A stretch of DNA of 64,000 bases from Planococcus liqunii (GCF_030413595.1 NZ_CP129238.1:3038001-3102000), one strand, 5' to 3'; counted from the first letter of the stretch, positions 1 through 8,231 are shown. The notes: a model not told the origin generated them from the letters alone. A program made the numbers and translations.

Positions 1-216
1 CGGCAAGTTTTGTTCGTCTATGCAGGCTTTAGTTATGGCCAGTTGCTGCTTCGTTTTCTGGACATCGGTAGGGAAATTCGGATGGTGGGCATGAGGGGTT
101 GCGATAATGCCTGTCAGCCCTTCTTCCAGTGCTTTGTCGAGAAGCTGTTTCGTCTCCTCCATCGTTTCAGCACCGTCATCAATTCCTGCCAGGATATGTG
201 AGTGGGTATCAATCAT
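1..216 (-). CDS. ywqE: CpsB/CapC-type tyrosine-protein phosphatase, N-terminal part (cut by window edge)
   Basis: Only the first 72 codons are present; the gene runs off the window. The protein starts MIDTHSHIL, the HxH metal-binding motif of PHP-fold bacterial tyrosine phosphatases, followed by GIDDGAETMEET and an ATPHAHHP segment, all typical of the YwqE/CpsB family. Family members remove phosphate from the tyrosine cluster of the BY-kinase, here the ywqD-like gene just upstream. The ATG is preceded by AAGGAGG at good spacing. It is the last gene of the ywqC-ywqD-ywqE-like operon, but two hairpins separate it from ywqD, so its expression may be lower. Identification is confident; the symbol is by family analogy. 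Confidence 0.9.
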   Translation of the reverse strand, partial: MIDTHSHILAGIDDGAETMEETKQLLDKALEEGLTGIIATPHAHHPNFPTDVQKTKQQLAITKACIDEQNLP

Positions 217-245
217 GCGTGTTTCCTCCTTGCTGTAAAAAATTA

Positions 246-282
246 GGCCGCACCCTTTTAGGGGGATAAACAGGATACGGCC
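246..282 (-). terminator. Hairpin with T-tract between ywqD and ywqE
   Basis: On the minus strand, GGCCGTATCC pairs with GGGTGCGGCC (10 bp including two G-T pairs) around a 17-nt loop, followed three bases later by TTTTTT. It lies inside the operon, so it may act as an attenuator rather than a full stop. Confidence 0.6.
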
Positions 283-319
283 AGCACTTGTACATTTTGT
301 TTATCATTCAAAGAAAAAA

Positions 320-341
320 GTAAAAAGGAAATCCTTTTTAC
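320..341 (-). terminator. Perfect 10-bp inverted repeat overlapping the ywqD stop codon
   Basis: GTAAAAAGGA and its exact reverse complement are separated by 2 nt. On the minus strand the structure is followed by TTTTTTCTTT. The stem is A/T rich, so terminator strength is uncertain. It is the first of two hairpins before ywqE. Confidence 0.5.
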
Positions 342-1057
342 TTTTCAGTACCGTAGTATTGATAGTAGTAGCCGTCTTTTAGGGGCACGAAATTGTTCAA
401 GACCGCACCGATGATCCGACTATTGGAAGCAGCAATGGCTTCTTTCGCTTTTAACGCCTGTTCTTTTTCTGTTTCTCCGGAATTGACCACCAGTATCGTA
501 CCTTCGCATTTGCTGGCGATCAATTGGCCATCGGCTACTGACAAAACCGGTGGCGCATCGAAAACAACGAGGTCGTACATGTTCTTCAATTGCTCCATCA
601 GTTTATTCATCGACTGGGAAGCAAGCAGTTCTGCCGGATTCGGTGGAATCGGTCCGCACGTCAATAAGTCGAGGCGGTCCACTTCTGTTGCTTGGACCGC
701 TTCTTCAATGCTTGCCTGGCGCGTCAAAACGTTCGACAAGCCTTTCAAATTCGCCATATGGAAAGTGTGATGGGTCGTTGGTTTTCGCATATCGCCGTCG
801 ATCAACAATACTTTTTTGCCTTCTTGGGCGAATACGACCGCTAAATTGGCTGCGGCGGTGGATTTTCCTTCCCCTGGTGCTGCAGACGTGACAACAATCG
901 AACGGATATCTGAATCCGGTGACGAGAAGTTGATGTTGGTCCGAAGTGTCCGGAATTGTTCCACGACGAAAGAGCGTGGGTGGGTATGAGCGACCAGTTT
1001 TCTTGGTGCTTGCTGCAATTTCAATCGTTTGGCTTGTTTTCTTTTCTTAAAGAACAT
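338..1057 (-). CDS. ywqD: CpsD/CapB-family cytoplasmic tyrosine kinase (BY-kinase)
   Basis: 239 aa, the usual length for the detached cytoplasmic kinase half in Firmicutes. It shows the BY-kinase Walker A (APGEGKST), Walker A' (LLIDGDMRKP) and Walker B (LVVFDAPP) motifs and ends in a tyrosine cluster (DGYYYQYYG), the autophosphorylation tail. It needs the membrane modulator encoded immediately upstream (5-bp gap) for activity and is reversed by the phosphatase downstream. Such modules control exopolysaccharide chain length and other targets. No polysaccharide synthesis genes follow within the window, as in the isolated B. subtilis ywqCDE operon. Confidence 0.93.
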   Translation of the reverse strand: MFFKKRKQAKRLKLQQAPRKLVAHTHPRSFVVEQFRTLRTNINFSSPDSDIRSIVVTSAAPGEGKSTAAANLAVVFAQEGKKVLLIDGDMRKPTTHHTFHMANLKGLSNVLTRQASIEEAVQATEVDRLDLLTCGPIPPNPAELLASQSMNKLMEQLKNMYDLVVFDAPPVLSVADGQLIASKCEGTILVVNSGETEKEQALKAKEAIAASNSRIIGAVLNNFVPLKDGYYYQYYGTEK

Positions 1058-1062
1058 AACGC

Positions 1063-1791
1063 TTACCCCGCCTTTCTGTTCGTTGATGTGGAAGTTTGGG
1101 TCTCAAATGAGTCTTCTTCTTTAATCGGTGAAATGACGCCTAGAAGTGGAACACCCAGGAAGTCTTCAATGTCTTGTTCATTTTTAATGCTTGTGTCTAA
1201 GTATTCCAATAAGAAGGCAATACCGACGCCGAGCATTAATCCGACTACAGCGGCAATCGCCATATTCAGCATCGGGTTTGGTGCAACTGGTGCTGGGTTT
1301 TCTTTTAATACGGCAGGAGACAGGATCGACACGTTATCGACTTTCATCAACTGCTGGATTTCTTCTTGGAACACCGCAGATGTTGTGTTCGCAATATCAA
1401 CGGCGATGGCAGGATCCGGGTCTTGGACCGCTACGTTCACAACTTGTGAGTTTTCCGCGTTGCTTACCGTGATTTTATTCGTCAGTTGTTCAGCGGAAAG
1501 GCCAAGATCTAATTGCTGAGAAACTTGATCTAAAATTGCTGGGCTTTTGATGATGACGCTGTATGTATTGATCAATTGTAAGTCGGTTTGGATGTTTTGG
1601 TTGAGCATTTGCGCGGCATCTGTTTTTTCTTGGTTTACAAGAATTTGCGTGTTGGTTTCATAAATCGGTGTCAGGAAATTGTAGCTGACAATTCCGGCAA
1701 TCAGGATAGCCAGTATCGTAAGGCCAATGATCAAGCCGATCCTCTTTTTGAGCGTGGTGAATAGTTCTTGTAACGAAATGGTTTCTTCCAT
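1063..1791 (-). CDS. ywqC: Wzz-domain tyrosine kinase modulator (CapA/YveK/YwqC family)
   Basis: 242 aa. Residues ~1-40 carry the Wzz entry and the first membrane helix (GLIIGLTILAILIAGIVSY); a ~130-residue external part follows; the second helix lies at ~172-195 after a proline-rich stretch (PAPVAPNPM), the Wzz signature. The short cytoplasmic C-terminus is the part that activates the partner kinase in this family. The ATG has AAAGGAG upstream at somewhat long spacing. It is the first gene of the operon. Confidence 0.92.
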   Translation of the reverse strand: MEETISLQELFTTLKKRIGLIIGLTILAILIAGIVSYNFLTPIYETNTQILVNQEKTDAAQMLNQNIQTDLQLINTYSVIIKSPAILDQVSQQLDLGLSAEQLTNKITVSNAENSQVVNVAVQDPDPAIAVDIANTTSAVFQEEIQQLMKVDNVSILSPAVLKENPAPVAPNPMLNMAIAAVVGLMLGVGIAFLLEYLDTSIKNEQDIEDFLGVPLLGVISPIKEEDSFETQTSTSTNRKAG

Positions 1792-1829
1792 TTGTAAGTT
1801 GGCTCCTTTGTCAGTAAAATGCTTTTTTT

Positions 1830-1838
1830 AGTATAGCA
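1830..1838 (-). promoter_or_regulatory. Extended -10 element for the ywqCDE-like operon
   Basis: The minus strand reads TGCTATACT, an extended -10 about 40 nt before the ywqC start. No convincing -35 is present, as is common for extended -10 promoters. The rest of the 1792-2152 divergent gap is AT-rich; a possible plus-strand promoter (TTGATT, 18 bp, TATTAG near 2020-2050) is weak. Confidence 0.4.
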
Positions 1839-2152
1839 TGAAGTTATTAGGTAAGAGAGGTTTTTATTGGAAAAATTTTTTAGGTATAATATCTTATATT
1901 TTACACGATGTCCTTTAATATTTGGAAAAAGTCGGGAAAGATGGTGTTAAGAGTGGTCTTTTAGTTGCGTTTTCAAAATATAGGCAAAAAAACAACTGAA
2001 AAGCCCCAAATTCGGATTGATTTCTGGTATTGTTTTAATGTATTAGGAAAGATGTGTGAACTTTCTTTCATGCAGGATTCGTTTTTAAGTGCAGATAAAA
2101 GGATTTATTATCCATCATGATATACTATTTTTCACCTTTAGGAGGATTGTTT

Positions 2153-3115
2153 ATGAAAAAACATTGGAAAAAAATCACGTTGGTCCTGGCGGCGGTATTG
2201 TTGAGTGTTGGCGGCTACTTGGTCTATGTGCTGCAATTTAAAGAATATGAAACAGCGGATGAAAACGTCGAGAAAGTCACGAAAGAGAAGATTGAAATCG
2301 ATTTGCCGGATGACACCAAATTGGTGGTTGACGAAGAAGGCAATGTTGTCGAAGTGAAAGACGGCGAAACAGCTCAAGTGGCAAGTGAAGGGTCTGACGC
2401 AAAGGGTTCTGAGGGAATGACAGGTTCTGCCGGTTCTGATGAAGCGGCTGGAACATCTTCTGCTAGTGACAGCAAAAGCGGTTCAGGTTCAGCTGTAGCA
2501 GCTTCAAATTCGAACGGTTCTGCAGGTGGCAGTTCTTCTAACGGCACGAGCGGATCTGCTGGTGGCGAAGGATCGAATGATAAAGCTCCTTCAGGGAGTG
2601 CTGCTAGCGGAAATGCTTCTGCTGGAAGCGGTTCTTCTGGGAACGGTTCTACTGATAAAGGCACGAATGGAAATGGTTCTTCTGGCAATACCGGTTCTAA
2701 CGCTGGCGGGTCGAACGGCTCGGCGGGCAATAACGGTTCTGCTGGTTCAAACGGTGAAACGGCTCGTGTAACGGTTGCGGACATCAAAGCGAAGTACCAA
2801 CCGACATTGTCTGGCTTGGAAGCGGATGCCAATGCGAAAATTGGCGGCTTGATCAACGTAGCGAAAAACGAGTATTCTCAAGACAGCAAAGACGGCAAAG
2901 TCAGCTACCCGTACTATTACAACAAGTACATGGGTGCGGCAACGGATTTGGAGAAACGCATGGACTCTGCGTTCTACGCTGTGGTTGACGTGATGAAGAA
3001 AGACTTGAAAGCGAATGGCCTTGCTGAAGCCCATACGAAGTCAGTCGTTGAAGAGTACGAAGCTACGAAAAAACAACGCCGCAGTGAATTGATCAACAAA
3101 GCTGCTGGATTATAA
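2153..3115 (+). CDS. Exported Ser/Gly/Asn-rich protein with conserved-looking C-terminal domain, function unknown
   Basis: 320 aa. The chosen ATG follows a strong AGGAGG; an ATG 36 nt upstream lacks one. Residues 1-25 form a signal anchor (positive start, then a hydrophobic run), followed by an acidic segment with IDLPDDTKLVVDEEG. Residues ~75-215 are low complexity (NGSAG, SGSSGNGS-type repeats), probably an extracellular linker crossing the wall. The last ~105 residues look like a folded, mainly helical domain with a YPYYYNKY motif and a Lys/Arg-rich C-terminal helix. I do not recognise this domain. It is monocistronic, with its own terminator. Confidence 0.8.
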   Translation: MKKHWKKITLVLAAVLLSVGGYLVYVLQFKEYETADENVEKVTKEKIEIDLPDDTKLVVDEEGNVVEVKDGETAQVASEGSDAKGSEGMTGSAGSDEAAGTSSASDSKSGSGSAVAASNSNGSAGGSSSNGTSGSAGGEGSNDKAPSGSAASGNASAGSGSSGNGSTDKGTNGNGSSGNTGSNAGGSNGSAGNNGSAGSNGETARVTVADIKAKYQPTLSGLEADANAKIGGLINVAKNEYSQDSKDGKVSYPYYYNKYMGAATDLEKRMDSAFYAVVDVMKKDLKANGLAEAHTKSVVEEYEATKKQRRSELINKAAGL

Positions 3116-3124
3116 GAACATGTG

Positions 3125-3157
3125 AAACCCCACGACAGGATGCCTGTCGTGGGGTTT
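3125..3157. terminator. Bidirectional terminator between convergent genes
   Basis: CCCCACGACAGG and CCTGTCGTGGGG pair perfectly around ATG, with AAA on the left and TTTTTG on the right. It can end both the upstream plus-strand gene and the minus-strand protease gene. Confidence 0.9.
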
Positions 3158-3165
3158 TTGTTTGC

Positions 3166-4092
3166 TTAATAAGTATCGTACACGTCTTCCACTTCGTTTT
3201 CGCTCATCGGCTGCGCTGCCCAGCCTTGGAGAAGCTCGGTCATTGAGTACATCGGAATGGAGAAGCCGATGGCGTTGCCTTCGTTTAACAACAAGGCATT
3301 GATGCCGATGACTTTTCCGGTGATAGCGTCAATGAGCGGCCCTCCGCTGGAACCTGGGGCTATTTGGGCATCAATCTGGTACATGTCTTTGTACAGGAAG
3401 CCGTGGTCAAAGTCGCGGTCGGTGCCGGTCAAGTAGCCGATCGCTGCCGTGTTTTCAAGGCCTGATGGGCTGCCGAGCGCAATCACTTCCGTGCCGATTT
3501 CGGTCGGATTCGTCTCCATTTCGAGCGGTTCGATGCCCGCAAAAGCGTCGACTTGGATGAGTGCAATGTCATAGGTTTCCGAGATGCCGATGACTTTTCC
3601 AGGCTCCTCTACCCCGTCGGTCGTCCGGACAGAAACGTCAATTGTGTCGATGATTAAATGGGCACTCGTGACAATGGTTCCGGTGTCGGTAAAAAGAAAG
3701 CCGGAGCCGTAAGCGGAATCGGTTTTAATAGTGAAAACTTTTTGTTGGGTGTCTTTGATGATGTCAGTTTTGGCTTTTGAGCCATCTTGGGTTGGAGTAT
3801 CTTGTGGCTGGGCAGCAGATTCAGTGGCAACTTTTTCAAGTGGCGGGTTGGCTTGCGGTTCTGTAGCGACTACTGTTTCAACGGGTGTTTCCGGTTGGTC
3901 ATTGGCTGGCTGGTAGAACACTCGGGCTGAGCCGAATCCTGTTCCAAGAAAGAGAATCGCGACGACAAAGAAGTTTAGGCGCTGACGCCTTTTGTGTTTT
4001 TTGATTCGAGTGGTTCGATCCATTGGCTGGCCGCAGTTGAGGCAGTTTTTGGTCGTAACGCTATTCATGCATCCGCATTTGGAACAGAACAT
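3166..4092 (-). CDS. Membrane-anchored trypsin-like (HtrA-type S1C) serine protease with N-terminal zinc ribbon
   Basis: 308 aa. It opens with a double CxxC zinc ribbon (CSKCG and CLNCG) on the cytoplasmic side, a basic KKHKRRQR segment, one membrane helix (~35-55), a Pro/Glu/Ala-rich linker and a chymotrypsin-fold protease outside. The visible triad is His145 (TSAHLI), Asp175 (YDIALI) and Ser249 (PGSSGGPL). There is no PDZ domain, so it is shorter than HtrA/DegP proper. A second PDZ-less membrane protease sits at 32-33.4 kb. Substrates are unknown; surface protein processing or quality control is an inference. Confidence 0.87.
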   Translation of the reverse strand: MFCSKCGCMNSVTTKNCLNCGQPMDRTTRIKKHKRRQRLNFFVVAILFLGTGFGSARVFYQPANDQPETPVETVVATEPQANPPLEKVATESAAQPQDTPTQDGSKAKTDIIKDTQQKVFTIKTDSAYGSGFLFTDTGTIVTSAHLIIDTIDVSVRTTDGVEEPGKVIGISETYDIALIQVDAFAGIEPLEMETNPTEIGTEVIALGSPSGLENTAAIGYLTGTDRDFDHGFLYKDMYQIDAQIAPGSSGGPLIDAITGKVIGINALLLNEGNAIGFSIPMYSMTELLQGWAAQPMSENEVEDVYDTY

Positions 4093-4288
4093 AGCGGCTC
4101 CCCCCTACTCGATTTAGTTAGTCTCTGTATACCCGCTTGTGGGAAAGATAGTCGGTTATGACCAGTGAATTTTCTTGGGATATTTCCTGGGAAATGTTTT
4201 GGTTTGGATTGAGTGATTAGGTGGTTCTTTTTGCCTTTTGAAGTGGGAAATTTTTAGTTAGAATATTCATTTAATTTATTTTCAGAAT

Positions 4289-4297
4289 TGCTATACT
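4289..4297 (+). promoter_or_regulatory. Extended -10 element before the NERD gene
   Basis: TGCTATACT lies about 20 nt before the first ATG of the NERD reading frame. No clear -35 is seen. Confidence 0.4.
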
Positions 4298-4316
4298 GGA
4301 GAAAAGGAGTGATGCG

Positions 4317-5263
4317 ATGTTGATGTTTTTAAAAGAACGGACAGCCCCTCCCTTGCTGGAGTGTTTGCCGCGCTTGCTGCACCGGTTACCGAAGTCCCAT
4401 GCGAGTTTTGAAGATGTGGTGTCGGATCATTATAAGGTGCGTGCCGGTTTGGCGGAGAGCAGCATGTGGATGGTTTGCTGAAGCGGATGCGCTGGAGCGA
4501 TCCGGTGATGGCGCTGGCTGATTTTCAGCTGTGTGATCGTTTTTGCCAGATGGATACGGTTTTGTTGACGTCTCACGGTGCTGTTGTTTTGGAAGTGAAG
4601 AATTATTCCGGAACGCTGTCGTTTGATGAACAAAGTTATCATATGAAGCAAGAAACGCGTGATGGCAAGTTTCTTGGATTTAACTCCCCTGTGACGCAAG
4701 TGTGTAATGCACGCGAGGAGTTGCTGCATCTCTTTAAACAATTGTCGATTTCGTTGCCGGTTTATCCGGCTGTCGTGCTGCCTTATTCCTCGACGCTGAT
4801 TGAAGGGGCACCAAAAGAAGTGCCTGTAATTTATGGCTACTCGTTAAACCGGTTCCTCTCCACCCTCCCCCGGACCGAACGAATAATGCCCCCAGAAGAA
4901 CTGGCGCGTTTGGCCCAACTTCTCATTGACCACCACACCCCTTTCCCCAAGATGGATTTTCCTGCTATGTATCGATATGAAGTGAATAGTTTGGTTAAAG
5001 GAGTGCTTTGCAGTGCTTGCGGTTCCCGTTGTGAGCGGCGCAGTGAGCGTGTGCATGCTTGTATTCGCTGCGAGGCAACAGTTATTGATGGGTATGCGCG
5101 TGCATTGGATGACTGGTTTGAGTTTGTCTCTCCGGAAATTTCGAATGCTGAATGCCGGGAGTTTTTGGGATTGAAGGATCACTATGCTGCGAAGTATGTC
5201 CTTGTGAAGATGGGACTTGGCCGACGTGGGAATGGCCGGGCGGTGAGGTATTTTCGGGAGTGA
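4317..5263 (+). pseudogene. NERD-domain protein gene broken by a single-base frameshift
   Basis: An ATG at 4317 behind AAAAGGAG opens a frame (MLMFLKERTAPPLLE...) that stops at 4479-4481. The -1 frame continues from about 4454 as GEQHVDGLLKR and on through a nuclease-related (NERD) domain with FQLCDRFCQMDTVLL and AVVLEVKNYSG, then a C-terminal double CxxC ribbon (CSACG, CIRCE) and a helix-turn-helix-like tail. Joining the frames near 4452-4457 gives the family pattern (AGL-A-GEQ-hVDgLL), so one base, probably a G in the GGCGGAGAG stretch, appears missing. The 3' part alone could start at GTG 4466, but that would lack the NERD N-terminus. NERD proteins have a predicted nuclease-like fold; the role in Bacilli is not established. 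Confidence 0.75.
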
Positions 5264-5273
5264 GGGCTGGGGT

Positions 5274-5780
5274 TGAGGAGTGGGTTTCACTATTTGGTGC
5301 TTGAGTTTCACTATTTTTGGGGTGAGTTTCACTTTTCTCTTGCTGGGTTTCACTTTTCTCCCCTTGAGTTTCACGATACTCGATGTAACCTACACTTAAA
5401 GAAGGGGTTTGACTTTTTCGCTTTTCGCTGGAGGCGAAAAGCAAGGCAATTGAGGGGTTTAATTGGGGTTGTGGAGTGGGTTTCACGATTTGGTGCTTGA
5501 GTTTCACTATTTTGGGGTGAGTTTCACTTTTCTCTTGCTGGGTTTCACTTTTCTCCCCTTGAGTTTCACGATACTCGATGTAACCTTCACCAAAAATGGG
5601 GTTTGGCTTTTTCGCTTTTCGCTGGAGGCGAAAAGCAAGGCAATTGTGGGGGTTGTTGGGGATTTGGAGTGAGTTTCACGATTTGGTGCTTGAGTTTCAC
5701 TATTTCATAGGTGAGTTCCCCTTTTCTCTTGCTGGGTTTCACTTTTCTTCCCTTGAGTTTCCCTATACCACTTTCACTTC
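5274..5780. repeat. 21-bp-phased TGAGTTTCAC array, locus A (three tandem ~195-bp units)
   Basis: Repeats of a 10-bp core (TGAGTTTCAC, variants TGGGTTTCAC) plus an 11-bp variable part give a 21-bp period. Five to six cores form a block, and the block occurs three times (cores beginning 5281, 5477 and 5670), spaced 196 and 193 bp. Between blocks sit two copies of a perfect 9-bp hairpin GCTTTTCGC/GCGAAAAGC (5420-5442, 5614-5636). Variable parts are shared between blocks (GATTTGGTGCT, TTTTCTCTTGC, GATACTCGATG). The gap lies between convergent genes and holds no credible gene, although the repeats keep antisense frames open. Related arrays occur at loci B-E. Confidence 0.9.
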
Positions 5781-5783
5781 AAA

Positions 5784-5819
5784 GAAAAAGGCATTTGCGG
5801 GTTCGCAAATGCCTTTTCT
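5784..5819. terminator. Bidirectional terminator
   Basis: GGCATTTGCG pairs with CGCAAATGCC around a 4-nt loop, with A-rich and T-rich flanks on both sides. It ends the minus-strand nucleotidase gene and could stop rightward transcripts. Confidence 0.88.
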
Positions 5820-5827
5820 TATGGGTT

Positions 5828-8185
5828 TTATTTCAGGTCGATGCCGTATTTGGCAAAGCCGTTTGCGCCTGCACCGATGTACGTGATGCCGCTGTCAGCT
5901 GGGATCAGCTGTTGGGCTTTTGGTGAGGTTTCGAATGTTAGGTTCAAGTTGCCTGCGACTGGTGAGAATGACCAGTTGCTGTCAGCGGATGGATCGATGG
6001 TGCCGACTTCGACCATGTAGTCCATGATGACTTGACGGTTTTCGTAGGCATAATCCATTTTTTCTGTAGCGTTGCGGACGCCTGGGAAGTTGCCGCTTGC
6101 GCGGTAGTTGTTTGTTACGACTAGGAATTCTTGAGCCGGATCAACTGCTTTGCCGTCGAAGCTCAAGTTTTTGATGCGGTTTGCAGATGCGTTTGCGACT
6201 GCGCCTTCGGCATTGTATTTCGCCGGCTGGGTGACGTCGATTTCGTATGTGACGCCATCGATGACGTCAAAATTGTACGTGCGGTATTCATCGTTGATCA
6301 GTTTTTGTTCGCCTGTTGCTGCCGGGTTCACTTGCTGGAACTGGCCAGCGGACATTTCGAGCCATTCTTTCAGGTCTGCGCCTGTCAGTTTCAAAGTGAA
6401 GACCGTGTTGTCGAAGACGTATAGGTCTGCTACGTTTTTAATGGCAATTTGGCCGGTTTTGATGTCTGTGTAGTATTCAGCACCGTTGCGTCCGCCTGCT
6501 TTGAACGGAGCTGCTGCTGAAAGGATTGGCAAGTTGGCATTTTCTGTACCTGCCACTTTTTGTTCAACATACCATTTTTGTGCGTTGTTGACGATTTGGA
6601 TCGATGGATCATCCGTTACCAAGGAGAAATAGCTCGTGATCGGAGCTGTTGTTTCACCTACTGGGCTGCGGACATATTCGATGGTTGCTTCGTGTGTTTC
6701 TTTTACTGCTTCAATGACTTGTTCTGCTACTACGTTTGTTTTTGTATCAATGGCACGAAGTTCGGCTTTTTCTGAAACAACTTCCCATTCTTTTCCTTTA
6801 GGAGCCAATTTCAAATCGATGACACCCAAGTGGCTGCCGAATTTACCAGGCATCACGATTGGTGTGCCGTTGATCGTCCCTTGTTCTTGGTCGACGTTTT
6901 TCAATTCGCCATATGATCCTGGGAAGACATCATGGTTGTGCCCTGTGATGATGGCATCGATGCCTTTAATAGAAGAAAGCTGGTACGTGATGTCTTCTTC
7001 ACCGACTTCGTATGTTTCATCACCCATTCCCGAGTGCGAAAGAACGACGACGACATCGGCGCCTGCTTTTTCTACTTCAGGAAGGAATTTCTTAACAGAT
7101 GCAACTGCGTCTTCTGCAATGACTTTGCCTTCCAGATTCGCGCGGTCCCATTTCATGATGTGTGGTGCTACAACTCCAATAACCCCTACTTGGATGGTGT
7201 GTTTTTTGCCTTTGCCATCCACTACTTCTTTGTCGATGATGGTGTAAGGCGTGAAGCGGTTTTTCTTTGTTTTTGCGTCGTACACATTGGCATTCAATAC
7301 TGGGAATGGCGCATCATCCAGTGCTTCGTCCAAATAATCCAAGCCGAAGTTGAATTCGTGGTTCCCAAGTGTTGATGCATCAAAGTCCAGTGACTCCAGT
7401 GCTGCATAAGCCGGGTGAAGTTCGCCGTCTTCTAAGCGGTCCACCGTTACTTTATAGCCGCCAAATGGCGTTCCTTGGATCAAGTCGCCGTTGTCGAATA
7501 ACATAGCGTTCGGGTTTTCTGCACGGGCAGCTTCAATCAAGACGCCTGTTTTCGCTAAACCAAGTGCATTGGACTCTTTGTCCTGGTAATAATCATAGTT
7601 GACGAAGTTCGTGTGCAAATCGGACGTCCCCAAAATGCGAAGCGACACGTCTTTGCCTTTTACCGTTTTGTATTCTTTCAGCAAACGCTGAACGATGGCA
7701 CGCATTTCACCTGGCGCAATGCCTTTAGAAGGTTTGACGGTGCCGTCTTTATAACCGAAAAGCAACCCAACGCCGACTGCTTCTGACAAATTGCCAAGCA
7801 GGCTGCGGCTTAAATAGCGGTTGTCTTTGAATTTAGTTAATAAGGAAGTTGAATATTCTTTTTCCGATTCGATGGCGCGTGCTGCAACCGCGAATCCTTG
7901 TTCACGTGTAATTTTTTCGTTTGGTCCAAATGTGGTTGCCGTTTTTCCGCTGATCAGCTTTAAATTGTAAGCTGCTTCCACGTATGGCGCCAATTTTTTA
8001 TCAACGTCTTTAAATGCGATCGTTGATCCGTCTCCAAGCTCCAGCTCCATCGAAGTGACGAGGTGTTTGACGAATTCCCCGCGAGATACTTCGTTTGCTG
8101 CTTGAGCAGGTGTAACGGTAATTAATCCACTTAGCGTTAAAACCAGTGCGATTATTGCAATAGCGGCTTTTCTTCCGATTGCCAT
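5828..8185 (-). CDS. SLH-anchored 5'-nucleotidase / 2',3'-cyclic phosphodiesterase family enzyme
   Basis: 785 aa with a signal peptide ending around AQA (residue ~29). Three SLH repeats span ~30-175, with TRE/TGE-type motifs degenerate but recognisable (KITREQGF, IAPGEMRAI). A calcineurin-like metallophosphatase follows: TSDLHTNF, FDNGDLIQG, LGNHEFNFG, VLSHSG and TGHNHDVFPG are the metal-binding motifs in the expected order (~185-420). The 5'-nucleotidase C-terminal domain fills ~490-730. The enzyme would release phosphate and nucleosides from extracellular nucleotides while docked on the pyruvylated wall polymer. RBS AAGGAGATGG is next to the ATG. Monocistronic. Confidence 0.92.
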   Translation of the reverse strand: MAIGRKAAIAIIALVLTLSGLITVTPAQAANEVSRGEFVKHLVTSMELELGDGSTIAFKDVDKKLAPYVEAAYNLKLISGKTATTFGPNEKITREQGFAVAARAIESEKEYSTSLLTKFKDNRYLSRSLLGNLSEAVGVGLLFGYKDGTVKPSKGIAPGEMRAIVQRLLKEYKTVKGKDVSLRILGTSDLHTNFVNYDYYQDKESNALGLAKTGVLIEAARAENPNAMLFDNGDLIQGTPFGGYKVTVDRLEDGELHPAYAALESLDFDASTLGNHEFNFGLDYLDEALDDAPFPVLNANVYDAKTKKNRFTPYTIIDKEVVDGKGKKHTIQVGVIGVVAPHIMKWDRANLEGKVIAEDAVASVKKFLPEVEKAGADVVVVLSHSGMGDETYEVGEEDITYQLSSIKGIDAIITGHNHDVFPGSYGELKNVDQEQGTINGTPIVMPGKFGSHLGVIDLKLAPKGKEWEVVSEKAELRAIDTKTNVVAEQVIEAVKETHEATIEYVRSPVGETTAPITSYFSLVTDDPSIQIVNNAQKWYVEQKVAGTENANLPILSAAAPFKAGGRNGAEYYTDIKTGQIAIKNVADLYVFDNTVFTLKLTGADLKEWLEMSAGQFQQVNPAATGEQKLINDEYRTYNFDVIDGVTYEIDVTQPAKYNAEGAVANASANRIKNLSFDGKAVDPAQEFLVVTNNYRASGNFPGVRNATEKMDYAYENRQVIMDYMVEVGTIDPSADSNWSFSPVAGNLNLTFETSPKAQQLIPADSGITYIGAGANGFAKYGIDLK

Positions 8186-8225
8186 TCTTCCATCTCCTTA
8201 AGTTCTTAATAGTCCAACAGTTTTT

Positions 8226-8231
8226 ATTATA
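8226..8231 (-). promoter_or_regulatory. -10 element (TATAAT) of the SLH-nucleotidase gene
   Basis: A perfect TATAAT on the minus strand lies 40 nt before the start codon. No good -35 is seen; upstream are CGTAAA, 5 nt, TGTAAA (8259-8275 region), a near match to paired hexamer sites. Confidence 0.45.

Noticed and set aside
4440..4480. Programmed -1 frameshift in the NERD gene
   Set aside because: No slippery heptamer or clear downstream pseudoknot; a plain deletion or sequencing error is simpler.
5273..5672. Several open frames of 60-176 codons in the repeat arrays at 5.3-5.8, 15.4-15.7 and 38.3-38.5 kb
   Set aside because: They are open because a 21-bp period without stops keeps every frame open; starts lack ribosome sites and differ between loci.
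5281..5780. CRISPR array
   Set aside because: Core of 10 bp and variable part of 11 bp are far too short, variable parts recur between blocks, and there are no cas genes.
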